From assembly GCF_037126465.1 (NCBI RefSeq), contig NW_026999320.1:186001-250000 (forward strand): DNA of 64,000 nucleotides, written 5' to 3'. Source of the DNA: Ornithodoros turicata. Its lineage: Eukaryota; Arthropoda; Arachnida; Ixodida; Argasidae. Shown here piece after piece: positions 19,531-30,109 of the stretch. The translations under genes were made by a program, and so were the position numbers. Within the stretch, counting starts at the first letter, position 1; each line of letters begins with the position of its first letter. The notes under the pieces were generated by a model. It searched no databases and was not told the origin of the DNA. It saw only the letters and a program-made list of their open reading frames with translations.

Positions 19531-20373
19531 AACCACAAATTGCCCCACTAAAGAAGCACACACCCGGACAGAACACTATCTCCTGCGGACGTCCGAAATA
19601 GGTCCCAACGTTCATGTCCTCAACTGGATGTCAGGTGCACATCTATGGGAGCTACATGAATGGACGTCCCTCGCCGTACATCCGAAGATTTTTCGTAACG
19701 GCCGTTTGATGAATTGTCCGAATAGGATCCCTGACGGGATGTTACATGGAGCATTATCGCGGCGTGAGTTCGACTTACAATAAACCAACTGAATGCCTCA
19801 CACCAAAAGCAGTAAGAAAGACGGATGTTACATCATAGTGTGTTAATATGCCAAGTGGTTCTTCACTCCACTGTTGTTGGTGTAAGCAATCGCATTCAAC
19901 TTAAGCACCTCACCCTTTAGTTTGACTCGCAGGCAAACTGGACTCTCGGATTTGTGGAACCTCGCGAGACAAGCAATATAGAGTGTCTGTTTTCGCTTTG
20001 GAAAGGTATGCCACTGCCTCTCTAACTGATCTTCATGGTTCTAAGAGCTTGTATGTGTACGTCTTTATTTTTGCTTTTTAAAACTTCGTGCTCATTGTCT
20101 GTAATGAAAATACCAGAAACAAACAAAAACGAGCAACAGCGAAAGAAAGATGCAGTGGCTGAACTTGAAACGAAATGGCGAAAAAAAAATGCCTACAGGC
20201 CTAGTGAGAATCTGTTCTTACGCAGCAACCCAATAAAGTCGTATCAATAATAATGAGAAAATGCAGAGCCCTGAGCACGTACGCAGGTAAGTGCGTGCAA
20301 CGTCCCGGCATCCTGTGAGGACAAACAACGGATATTTGTGGGAAGTCCAAACATGTGGCCACTTGGAGATGTG
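19531..20373. other. Unassigned DNA left of the Polinton
   Basis: No gene or clear repeat was recognised. The last bases contain the left copy of the Polinton target duplication. Confidence 0.4.
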
Positions 20374-20379
20374 GGGGAC
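20374..20379. repeat. Polinton target-site duplication, left copy
   Basis: GGGGAC directly precedes the left terminus (AGCAGTATAGCG). The same six bases follow the right terminus at 37666-37671. Six base pairs is the duplication length made by Polinton integrases. Confidence 0.85.
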
Positions 20380-21041
20380 AGCAGTATAGCGCCGTTACGC
20401 ACAACAGCCACTTTTTCTAATCCAGTTCTAGGAATTTCTAATCCCCCACCACTCAATTCTAATCCAACACAAGCCAGTTCTAAGCCATCCGATTGGTGGT
20501 CCCACTTCGATTAACAGACCCCCTTTTTGGCCCCGCCTCTTCATGCTGAACGGTTCAAGCTGTCATTGATGACCCCACTTTGATTGACAGGCCCCCTTTT
20601 TGGCTCTGCCCATTCATGGTGATCCATCCAATGTCTACTTGATTGGCTATCCTTCATTGTCACCCTATCCATTCACGTACTCAGACACTCAAATGGTCTA
20701 TTCTATTCATTTGTAAACCAAGTGGTTCGCTCAGGACATTCTATTCGATTAATTTCTAAGTCTACCCATAGGCCCCCCAAATTGCTCACCTCTCTATTGA
20801 TCCAGGGACTCAATTTCTGAACCTAGTGATTGGATCAGGATTCTATTGGCTGCCTATTGTACGTGCTCCATATACTGATTGGTGAATTCCACTCACAGGT
20901 TACTCCCTCATATGCTTTCAACTGCTTATTGGTTCATAACTTCAACTGCAACATAGACAACCGCTCGTGGGTCAATTCCATTCATTTCTGGGCCAGCTCA
21001 CAGGCCCCCAAATTGCATATTGGCTTGGGATGCTTTCTAGT
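20380..21041. repeat. Left terminal inverted repeat of the Polinton
   Basis: About 660 bases match the complement of 36970-37665 at roughly 94% by eye. Inside are two subrepeats of about 70 bases around GATTGACAGGCCCCCTTTTT (near 20505 and 20575). Further copies of ATTGG/GATTGG-type motifs occur as well. The right repeat has an extra stretch of about 35 bases (around 37540-37575) containing a second ATTCTAATCCAAC motif. Confidence 0.8.
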
Positions 21042-21375
21042 TAAGCCAGGACAACGCTTCGGAACGGTAGGGACATAGAAAACACGGGAAATAGTTTTCA
21101 ACGTTTCTTAAACACATCATGGCATTCTCAGAGAGATTGTAGTTCTCTCTGGGGGACTTCCAGGCACGCTAGACATTTCCGCCCACATCCATGGCGTTTT
21201 TCGCATAAGTACCATGTAGATCACCTAGGCGTTTGTCCTTCTCCGTCCACGGCCCAGTCCCAGACTGCACGAGAGAACAGCATGTCACACATGTCACAGA
21301 AGTATCAGTTCTCTTCCTGCACATCTTCTGGAGCAAAAAAAAGAACATTATGAGCTTCACTATTTACATCATCCA

Positions 21376-22440
21376 TTTAAACTTACCATATTCACAGCTT
21401 CCGGAAGGGTAGGATTCGATGTCATTGCAGAGGTATCGCTTGTCGTCATATGCCATCAGACTTCTTTTGACGTTTCTGATGGTGTACATGCACTGTTTCT
21501 TTCCAACTATTGACACTTGCTCATTCGATATGCTCGTGTGGTTGAATAAGGTATCACAGTATTTCTCATGGAGGAGGTGTCGCGTACAATATTTTTCTTT
21601 ACTCCTTTAGCTCCTGCAATTTGCTTTTCTCCAGCTAGTTTGATGGAGTACATTTTAGCTTTCAAGCGTATTAGTTCTTCGATAGGTACACTACCAGTTT
21701 CGCTTTTGAAAGCCCCAAGTCTCCCATGATTCTTTTCACTGTACCGTGGATGATCCCGGTCGAAGGAAGACAAATCTAAGTGGTCGTCGGTGATCGCTCG
21801 TAACTGATCTTCGTAGTCTTTGCAGAATAGGCCGAGGATCAGTAATCTGTGTCAAAGCAACAGGTAATCACTGGACAAGTGAGCTTAATCAACAGGGTTT
21901 CGTAGTACAATAAGTACATGGTTAATTTACTCAGTTCCAAAATTGTAAACACAATCTGGAGCGGGAAATCGGATCACACTTTTCTTTTGCGCATTTCGTA
22001 CATGACACAATTCGGGGACGAAATTTCCATCCTCATGCATTCCGCCCGACTCCCGAGGCGACTCGCCGTCTCCTCATCAAAGGCTACTCGAATGTCTCGC
22101 ATGTTAAATTTATTTAAAAGCATTCTTCCAAATACCGCATTATTTGAGAGTGTATAGATTTTTTTTTTCGAACGTCGTGCTCGAGGCAACGCATCTGGCA
22201 ACATTGTCCTCGATGTAGGGACGCGGGAATGGTGCCTGGCGAATGCATACATTTCATATTTTTTCCATCTGTTCCTTTCCAGTGGATGCAAGAGGGCGAG
22301 CGTATTGTACTTAAAGCACTCGCCCTCCTTACGTGTCGGTAAAGGGACATTCGTTAGGATGTTCCTACGATTAGCCAAATTGGTGGAAAGTACTCCATTG
22401 CACCCAATTTTGTTTTAGTTTTCACAGCAGAAATACACAT
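21376..22440 (-). pseudogene. Protein-primed DNA polymerase B, left-arm copy (deleted core)
   Basis: On the minus strand the fragment 22440-22290 matches the N-terminal part of the right-arm gene (RKEGECFKYNTLA, HPLERNRWKK). It then jumps to the palm region with NNAVFGRML, which corresponds to motif B of family B polymerases, and to the end of the gene (DRDHP, GAKGVKKN). About 1.93 kb of coding sequence present at 30690-32620 is missing, including the exonuclease part and motif A. A canonical splice donor (GTAAGT) lies at the 3' end near 21380-21390, where the right-arm copy has GCAAGT. The copy is non-functional. Confidence 0.8.
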
Positions 22441-22456
22441 TTGAACTTTTGGACGC

Positions 22457-22942
22457 TTGAGGAGCATTGATCAAGAACCGACGGACTTTCAAGTTGCCGC
22501 ACTACTTCTCAGTGGACTTCCAGACAGCTATGAAGCCCTGGTCACGGCCCTAGATGCTCGCTCGGAAAAAGACCTCACGCTGGAATATGTCAAGGGGAAG
22601 CTGATGGACGAGTACAAGAGGATGAGAGGAAGAGAGCTAGAGGAAGAGAGAGACGAGAGGAAGAGAGGAAGAGAGCTAACAGCTGCCACAAGCGAGTGTG
22701 AATCAGCACTTCGTTCACAAGCCAAGGAAAGGGTGATCCGTTCGGGTGCGGCTGATTCGGGGGAGTGCTTCTACTGTAAAAAGCCTGGCCACTTCGGACG
22801 GGATTGCCCAGCCAGGAATGCAGAAAGGAAGAGCTCACGCAGAGTTGGCGCCAAACAGCGTGTCAGGAAAGCTGCGTCGAGTCACTCCTCTTCAGAAGCC
22901 GCCTTTCTTGCTGGGAGACTCTCAGGGGCCCTGGTACATTGA
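22457..22942 (+). pseudogene. Copia gag C-terminal part with zinc knuckle
   Basis: The frame contains a helical TLEYVKGKLMDEY region, a repetitive arginine/glutamate stretch and the CX2CX4HX4C zinc knuckle CFYCKKPGHFGRDC at about residues 102-115, which binds element RNA. The N-terminal half of gag is missing. The frame runs out at 22942 because the protease lies in another frame after an indel near 22900. Confidence 0.75.
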
Positions 22943-23087
22943 CTATGGAGCGACGAGCCATATGTGCAGCGACAGGGAGTTTTTTTGTGAAGAGCTACAA
23001 GGAGAAGTCTTAAGTTATCACTGTAGCGAAAGGACAACAAGTCTTTGCTCAAGGTGTGGGAGACGGCATACTGTACTACAGAATTAA
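22900..23087 (+). pseudogene. Copia protease fragment
   Basis: WYIDYGATSHMC near 22930 corresponds to the WxxDSGATxHM active-site motif of Copia aspartic proteases. The serine after the catalytic aspartate is replaced by tyrosine, which should impair catalysis. A frame change near 23050 separates it from the integrase frame. Confidence 0.7.
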
Positions 23088-24090
23088 TGATTCACTGATT
23101 CAGAAAGTACGAGTACAGAGTGTTCTCTACGTTCCGTCATTGGAGAGCAACCTACTTTCAGTCAACAAGATAACTCAGCAGGGAAACGTTGTGACTTTTC
23201 GAGAGGACCACTGCGACGTTACAAGAGAGGACCGTGTACTCGCTAGAGGTGAGGCTCACAAAGACCTTTATAAGCTTGTGATAGCCGATCCGGGAGCAGC
23301 CCGGGCTACGAGAGGTTCGAGTCATCACTGCCACCATGACTGCATTCATGTATGGCATCACCGCCTCGGACACCACAACCAAGCGGCAGTACAGAGGCTA
23401 CAAAAGCAACGCTTATCGGATGGAATTGTAGTGAAGCAGTGCAAGGAACTGCTACAGTGTGCCAGCTGCATAAAAGGAAAGATGAAGCGTGCATCATTTC
23501 CTCAACATACTTCGTCGAGGTCAGAACATACCCTAGACTTAGTTCATACGGACGTCTGCGGACCAATGTATGTGATGACACCAAGCAAGAGCAAGTATTT
23601 CATCACCTTCACAGACGACTTCACTAGGTACACCTTGGTATACTTGCTGAGGTCTAAGGATGGAGTACCTGCGAAGGTGGAGGAGTACCTGACGTACGTT
23701 TCTAAGAAATTTGGTGGATATCCAAAGATCCTGCGTGCTGACAACGGTACGGAGTACACGCGGGGACGGACACGGGAAATTCTCCGGCAAACCAGTATCG
23801 TACTTCAGTCATCAGTGCCATTCAGTCCGCAACAGAATGGCGTCGCAGAAAGAAAGAACCGCACGCTCTGCGAAAGTGCTAGAAGTATGCTCTTCGGAGC
23901 GGCTTTGCCGAAGACGTACTGGGGTGAAGCTGTTCTCACGGCATGCTACCTTCAGAACAGGGTCCCAGACAAGGTCCCAGGTAGAGCAGTAGACAGGACG
24001 CCATATGAGTTATGGAATGGTAGGAAGCCGAGTCTGAGTCATTTGAGGATCTTTGGGAGCAGGGCTTTCGTGCACGTCCCAAAGGAGTAG
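23056..24090 (+). pseudogene. Copia integrase (long open remnant)
   Basis: This 344-residue frame contains a zinc-binding HHCC region (HHRLGHHN, then CASCIKGK). The DDE catalytic core follows: LVHTDVCGPM, then LRADNGTEY and PQQNGVAERKNR, which supply the two aspartates and the glutamate. It would insert element cDNA into host DNA. It ends at a TAG in the C-terminal region (after VHVPKE), but the matching sequence continues (GYSDTQKGY) in the same frame, so the stop is a secondary mutation. Confidence 0.85.
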
Positions 24091-24323
24091 GAGTGGGATG
24101 CCCATGCTACTGAAGGAACACTGGTCGGCTACAGTGATACACAGAAGGGATACAGGATACTGGTAGCTGGCACAAATAAGGTTAAGACAGCCCGGAGCGT
24201 CGTCTTTGATGAAGGCCCTGTCATGGAAAGGTTCTGTCGAGAATCGGGTCACAGCTAGCACCTGCACACCGACGCGACCTTAAATGCGAGGAACCCACCG
24301 CAGATCTGTCAACCTGCGAGTTT

Positions 24324-25591
24324 TTGCGGCCTTACAATGATTTTATGGTGGACGTGTGTCCGACAACGTACGCAACGCCAAGTGTTGGCACACTGCTAAA
24401 TGGAGTTGAGACGGTCGAAGTTGTTATCAGTGGTGATCAGAGACGGGAGAATCCCGCTGTCCAAGTGCCTGCCGGCCAAGGTCACGCCGTGGATATACCC
24501 AGGAGGCCGACGAGATCCAATAAAGGGGTGCCGCCTGTACGCCTTGCCTACAGCACTACGCAGACTGAACTTGACAGTGATCCAGCTAACTGGAGGGAGA
24601 TGCAGAAATTGCCGGACTGTGAAAAGGCGAAATGGTTAGCAGCAGCGAAGGAGGAAATGGACTCGCTGCATCAGCTCAACACCTGGGATCTCGTGCCGTT
24701 ACCATCAGGGAAGCATCCATTCGGCTGCAAGTGGGTCGACTAAACGGGATAAACAGGGGAACGTGGAACGGTACAAAGCGAGGTTGGTCGCTCAAGGCTT
24801 CTCTCAGAAATACGGGGAAGACTATGATGCTACGTTTGCCCCAGTAGCGAAACTGACGACACTGCGTGTCCTCTTGACCATAGCGGCAGCGGAAAGGCTA
24901 ATTTCGACATTTCGATGTCAAGACTGCATTCCTGAACGGTGACATAGAGGAGCATATATATATGAAGCAACCTGAAGGGTTTATTACAGCAGGCAAGGAG
25001 ATCTAGTTTGCAGATTTAAAAAAATCGCTGTACAGACTGAAGCAGGCAGCTAGAGCCTGGAACATAAAGGCCAACTAGGTGTTTCTGAAGGCGGGATTCA
25101 AACGCAGTGACGTGGACCCCTGCCTGTATTCTCAAAGGATTGACGGGAAGCTCTTGTATGTTCTCCTGTATGTGGACGACATGCTGATTTGTCACCCAGC
25201 TGATGCGGCCATTACCGACATCTGGCAAAGATTAAACAAGCACTTCGAATTGAAGGATCTTGGCTCCGTCAGTCATTACCTAGGGATTGAAATCGAGAGG
25301 CCACGTGATGATTGCTTTCTCCTTCATCAGCGCAATAAAATCACCACACTATTAGCAAAGTACCGGCTTGATGACGCCAAGGGGAGCGCCTTTCCCATAA
25401 CTGCAGACTACCCGAATCTCTTGGGTGATGAGCTGCTGCCAGATTACGACCACTATCGTCAAACGGTCGGAGAGCTGCTATACATGAGCACAACAACACG
25501 CCCGGACATAGCCTGCGCCCTGGGGTACCTTTGCCGGCGCGTTAGCCACCCACGTCATTGTGACTGGATTGCAGTCAAGAAGGTATTTTGA
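24324..25591 (+). pseudogene. Copia reverse transcriptase (broken)
   Basis: The first open part ends at 24743 with HPFGCKWV. The next part (about 24760-24900: [28 protein letters not shown]) is in another frame, followed by stops up to 25078. The part from 25079 has VLLYVDDML, the catalytic YVDD of Copia reverse transcriptases, and LKDLGSVSHYLGIEI. At least three frame changes and several stops make it inactive. Confidence 0.8.
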
Positions 25592-25618
25592 TACCTTAAG
25601 CAAACCGTCGATTACAAG

Positions 25619-26116
25619 TTGCGGCCCTCAGGGGAGTCGAAAGCTAGGCTTGTCTGTTACGAAGATACAAACTGGGCAGGAGACGTCACCGACAGGAAGT
25701 CAACCAGCGGGTACTTTGTAAGGCTGGGGACTAGTCCTGTGTCTTGGTCCAGCAAGAAACAGACTTCGGTAGCTCTTTTATCCAGTGAAGCAGAATACGT
25801 GTCGGCCGCACACGCTTCACAGGAAGTGCTGTGGCTTCGACAGCTGCTAACTGACTTCGGTTATAGGGACGACGAGCCGACGTGTATGTATGAAGACAAC
25901 CGAGGCTGCGTCAAGCTCTCGATCAGTGAGGGCGGCAGCGCACGAACCTTGCACATTGACGTACGGCACCACAACCTGAGAGACTTAGTTGAGAGAAAGG
26001 TTGTCAGACTCCAGTACTGTCAAACCAGCGACATGGTCGCGAACATCTTTACCAAACCTCTTTCGAAACCACGGTTCGAGGGGCTCAGGGACCGTATGAG
26101 CGTTGTTACGGGCTGA
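25619..26116 (+). pseudogene. Copia RNase H domain
   Basis: The frame has CYEDTNWAGD, TSGYFVRLG, SSEAEYVSA and EDNRGCVKL, which hold the acidic residues of the Ty1/copia RNase H. It ends MSVVTG just before the purine tract. It is separated from the reverse transcriptase by a TGA at 25589-25591. Open over 165 residues. Confidence 0.8.
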
Positions 26117-26130
26117 TTGTGGAGAGGGGG

Positions 26131-26274
26131 TGTTGGAAGAAGCCGACAACGGACGCCCCTTTTAAGGAGCAGGCGCACTAGTGCATGCGCTCACGCACAC
26201 ATTCATTCCTTTTTCATTAAACCTGCTTCGTTCATCCTGAACAGTCGTCAGTCAGTCAGTCTCCGATTACAACA
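26131..26274 (+). repeat. 3' LTR of the truncated Copia
   Basis: The LTR begins TGTTGGAAGAAGCC and ends CCGATTACAACA, with TG/CA termini. It follows the purine tract directly. Homology to the Polinton arm resumes at the next base (GCTTCA, 26275), which fixes the right boundary. Confidence 0.8.
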
Positions 26275-26734
26275 GCTTCACGTAATGCTCTGTCGGCGTA
26301 CACCATTGCCGCACCTGAGCGCAAAGTTCGCTCTTATCACATGTCATTCCTATATGCAAATTGCTTCCATGAGCAGGTACACAACCATCCCTTTTTGTTC
26401 ACAGTGGCTGTGGAATTTTAATAATATTACTTAAATGAAACAAATTGCAATGAAATGCAGATTCATCTCAGACAGGAATTTCTACCCTCAGCGTTAAACC
26501 CTCAGATACCAGCATTTCTGCTCGAATAGCAAAATAGATATGACTTCAAGAATTAAACACATGATAACAAACTACAATCAACTGCTATCAGATAATTCTT
26601 GCATAATGCTACATACACAGCCGCATTGTGTGGCCTTCCCGCCGGATGTAATACGATATCGCCAGTCGACCGTCCCAAAGCAAAAAAGAAACACAGCATC
26701 TCAGGAATGCATGTTGCCCATACATCCAAGAAAA

Positions 26735-27871
26735 AAAACAGCGTGCAGCAATTATAATACAGATGGGGATTCATTTCTTTGTACTTTTGTTTGCTCGCAT
26801 ATAAATATTTAGAAATATTATAAATTATAAATATATATATATTATATAAATTATAAATATATATATTATATAAATTATAAATATATATATTATATAAATT
26901 ATAAATATAAGAAATACTACAGAGTGTAAAAGGAGAACAGCATTCGCTACACGCTGTAGCGCTTATCATTTTTAAACCAAACCAATTTTCATATGTTCAT
27001 AAGCACACTACCATTCACTAAATAGGGGAGTCACTACTGATTCAAATAAGATAAAATATCATTCCATCATCATTGATTGCAAAACTTCACGCAAGAATAA
27101 GCAACTGCTGCGCGCCGTATTGTTCTTATAAGAAACACCAAATAATCTCAATCTCGTCGTGTTAAACACCAACAGCAACGAAGGCTAGGCAATTTTGTAT
27201 TTATTTTTGTCGTTTCCAGCAGCTCATTACTTTGTGCCAGTTATCAAAAATTAAAAATTTCTGATCTGCTGCTGTGATAAAACAGTGCCCTCGAAACGCG
27301 TCCCAACGTTAGCCGCATCGGGCCCGTTCACGCGGTTAGGACATGCTTGACGCAATGACGCGCGCTCCGTTATCGATTCCCCGTGCGGGCACACTATTTT
27401 TATCACTTTAACAACAGCAGATGAGAAATTTTTAATTTTTGATAACTGCCACAAAGTAATGGGCTGCTGGAAACGACAAAAATAAATACAAAATTGCCTA
27501 GCCTTCGTTGCTGTTGGTGTTTAACACGACGAGATTGAGATTATTTGGTGTTTCTTATAAGAAAAATACGGCGCGCAGCAGTTGCTTATTCTTGCGTGAA
27601 GTTTGCAACCAATGATGATGGAATGACATTTTATCTTATTTGAATCAGTAGTGACTCCCCTATTTAGTGAATGGTAGTGTGCTTATGAACATACGAAAAC
27701 TGGTTTGGTTTAAAAATGATAAAAGCTACAGCGTGTAGCGAACGCTGTTCTCCTTTTACACTCTGTAGTATTTCTTGTGAAATATTTATATGCGAGCAAA
27801 CAAAAGTACAAAGAAATGAATCCCCTTCTGTATTATAATTGCACGCTGTTTTTCTTCTTGGATGCTTCGCA
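26735..27871. repeat. Centre of the Polinton palindrome
   Basis: The arms 26735-27290 and 27871-27387 are complements at about 97% by eye, ignoring the AT minisatellite. Examples are GCGCGCAGCAGTTGCTTATT against its complement near 27110, and CAGTTATCAAAAATTAAAAA against its complement near 27447. The unpaired middle is about 95 bases (27291-27386) and GC-rich, unlike the AT-rich arms. Confidence 0.8.
26812..26912. repeat. AT-only minisatellite
   Basis: About four copies of a 25-base unit around TATAAATTATAAATATATAT occur in the left arm near the Polinton centre. The right arm lacks them, having a single AAATATTTATATGCGAGC in their place, so the expansion happened after the palindrome formed. 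Confidence 0.7.
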
Positions 27872-29745
27872 TTCGCATATGTGCGTTCCCCGTTTTGACG
27901 ATGGTTGGATAATTATTCACGTGAGGAATAATATGAATTTATGTGTCTGTGAATAGAATTTGGGTTTTTGCTCGTTGTGAGGCACTAAAAATGTGTGAGT
28001 GTGCGTGCGTGTTTGTGCAGCTGGGACCCAACTTGACAAGTAAGTTCATTGTGTTTGTTTTTAGTGATATTGCCGATATTGCCGTATATTATGCCGACTG
28101 TGATAATTTTTGTTTGAAAAATAAAGTTTATCGCATTTTCAATAGAGTAGGGTGAGCTACACACGATATATGCTTTCTCCAAGCACCATGCTTTATTCTT
28201 ATCGAATCGCTCACGCCTGTATAACAAACTCAGAAAGCAGATGTGAATGGGTGTGTTCTTCAGGTTGCGTGTTTGCCATAGAAGCTTAATTTCAGCGAAT
28301 ATTGTATTTTTCTGTTCAATAATTTTCTGGTGGTAGAAACTGTGTTTTGTCATGCTTGACACTTTGCTATTTGAGCAGAAGTGCGTGCAATTTCTTATTT
28401 TTCACTGTCACTCGTTGTGTCTGCGTTTTGAGTGGGAAAAACGTTAGTGAGCGTTGTGTTTGTGCAGCTGTGACCCCACTTAGTGTATGCCTTTTCATGT
28501 GACTCGAGTGATAAATTTATGTGGTATGGCATGAAATGTTGGTTTAAAAATAAGGGTTGTTGCACTTCCATAGCAGTGCCTTCTTATTGCAATTTTCGCA
28601 CGTAAAAAAAAGCGTATATCGTATTATGTTGCGCGAGTAGAAGTGATTTTCCCAATTCGATTTGTGTACCCTTGTCCTGCGCTTTCTTTACGCAATGGCA
28701 ATGCGGCTGTGTATGTAGCAATATGCAATAATTATCTGATAGCAGAAATGGGTGTCTTTGTCACAGTTTATTAGCGTGTGCCTCGTTATTTATTTTTTTG
28801 CAGTTATAGCTATTCAAGCAAAAGTGCGTGTAATTTTTCACGTCTCTTTTCTTTTTTCACTGCCACAGCAGAAGAAAACCGCTTGGTAAAGCTGAATAGT
28901 GTTCTATCACGGAAAGTGGGTTTGTTTCTTTGATTTTGTTGGGTGTTCGATATCTTGATGAAGTAAGCAGTGCTTAATTTTGTAATTATGGGTTGTTGAG
29001 CAAAAATGCTAGTATCTGAGCACAGAGTAGAAATTCCTATATTTCTCTGCTGCCTAAGAAAATTTGTGCGTCGTGTTCCAAGCAGACCGCGTTTAGTTTA
29101 CGCGAAATAGAAAAATGAAGTTGTGTATGCTCTATGATTTTCTGTAGCACGCTTAGGCCTTTTCCCTGATCACCAGTGTTTTCGCATTCGATGTCGCATG
29201 TCTAGACTTGTTCACCAGTGTCTTTCTTGCTGCAATTTTTACCCTTCGCTAATATCTTCTTGTCGTTTTGTGTTAGCCGCATAGCGATGTGCGGTGACTC
29301 TGCGATTATTCCTGAGGTCTTAAGCCTTTTGCCTGCTCGCTTAAAGGAATTTGTGTGCCCTTGTCCTGTGCGTTCTTTACGCGGGGACAATGCGGCTGTG
29401 TATGTAGCATTATGCAAGAATTATCTGATAGCAGGTGATGGTAGTTTGTTAGCATGTGTTTAATTTTGGAAGTCATATCTATTTTGCTATTCGAGCAGAA
29501 ATGCTGGTATCTGAGGGTTTAACACTGAGGGTAGAAATTCCTGTCTCAGATGAATTTGCATTTCACTGCAATTTGTTTCATTTAAGTAGTATTATTGAAA
29601 TTCCACAGCCACTGTGAACAAAAAGGGATGGTTGTGTACCTGCTCATGGAAGCAACTTGCATATCGGAATGACATGTGATGAGAGCGAACTTTACGCTCA
29701 GGTGCGGCAATGGTGTAGGCGGACGCAGCATTCCTGAAGCCAAGG
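27872..29745. other. Right-arm segment mostly lost from the left arm; internal direct repeats
   Basis: No gene is recognised. A block at 28662-28750 (CCTTGTCCTGCGCTTTCTTT, then GCGGCTGTGTATGTAGCA) recurs at 29351-29440. Later pieces (AGAAATGCTGGTATCTGAG-like) recur at about 28995 and 29491, so part of this arm is a ~690-base tandem duplication. Only 29386-29744 has a counterpart in the left arm. Confidence 0.55.
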
Positions 29746-29833
29746 GCAAGCTGCGACCTTGAACATGCAGATCAAGTTATTTTTAGGCTGTGACGACACC
29801 TCGCACCCGTGCTTGTTGGGGCATGCAGCGAGG

Positions 29834-29853
29834 TCGCCACTATATAACTGGGG
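29834..29853. promoter_or_regulatory. Terminus-like motif with TATA box before the polymerase
   Basis: CGCCACTATATAACTGGGGA differs from the right end of the Polinton (CGCCACTATACAACT plus flanking GGGGA, 37651-37670) by one base. It contains TATATAA and lies about 260 bases before the first open part of the polymerase. It could be the promoter of the gene or an internal copy of the element terminus. Confidence 0.4.
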
Positions 29854-30109
29854 AGGATGTGCAAAGAGGCAGATGTCTTCGCATCGCTTCGGGAGTGTGC
29901 GGGGCTCGCTTCAAAACTAAGTAATTTTCATCCACGCTCTGTGGTGCACGTTTTCTTGGTATTTCTTTTTTTCAGTGCCTAGATGAGTGTTCTGCTTTTT
30001 TGATCCTCATGATATCTGGGATGATGAGCCATTGGAAAAGAATTCACAATCTTCTCCAGACATTTCACCTGCCACATTGCATGCCCACGTCGAGCGATAA
30101 CATTCCTAT

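Larger units (their letters stand above)
22451..26274 (+). mobile_element. 5'-truncated Copia retrotransposon
   Basis: The order is gag C-terminus, protease, integrase, reverse transcriptase and RNase H, which is the Ty1/copia order. A single 144-bp LTR follows at 26131-26274 (TGTTGG to ACAACA), preceded by the purine tract GGAGAGGGGG. No 5' LTR is found. The left boundary cuts directly into gag where the Polinton arm homology ends, and about 745 bases of the Polinton arm are missing with it. A deletion therefore removed the 5' end and adjoining host element. Several stops and frameshifts are present. Its LTR differs from that of the gag-only Copia at 9633, so it is another family. Confidence 0.85.

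Noticed and set aside
26820..26912. CRISPR-like or regulatory array
   Set aside because: It is a simple AT minisatellite without unique spacers.
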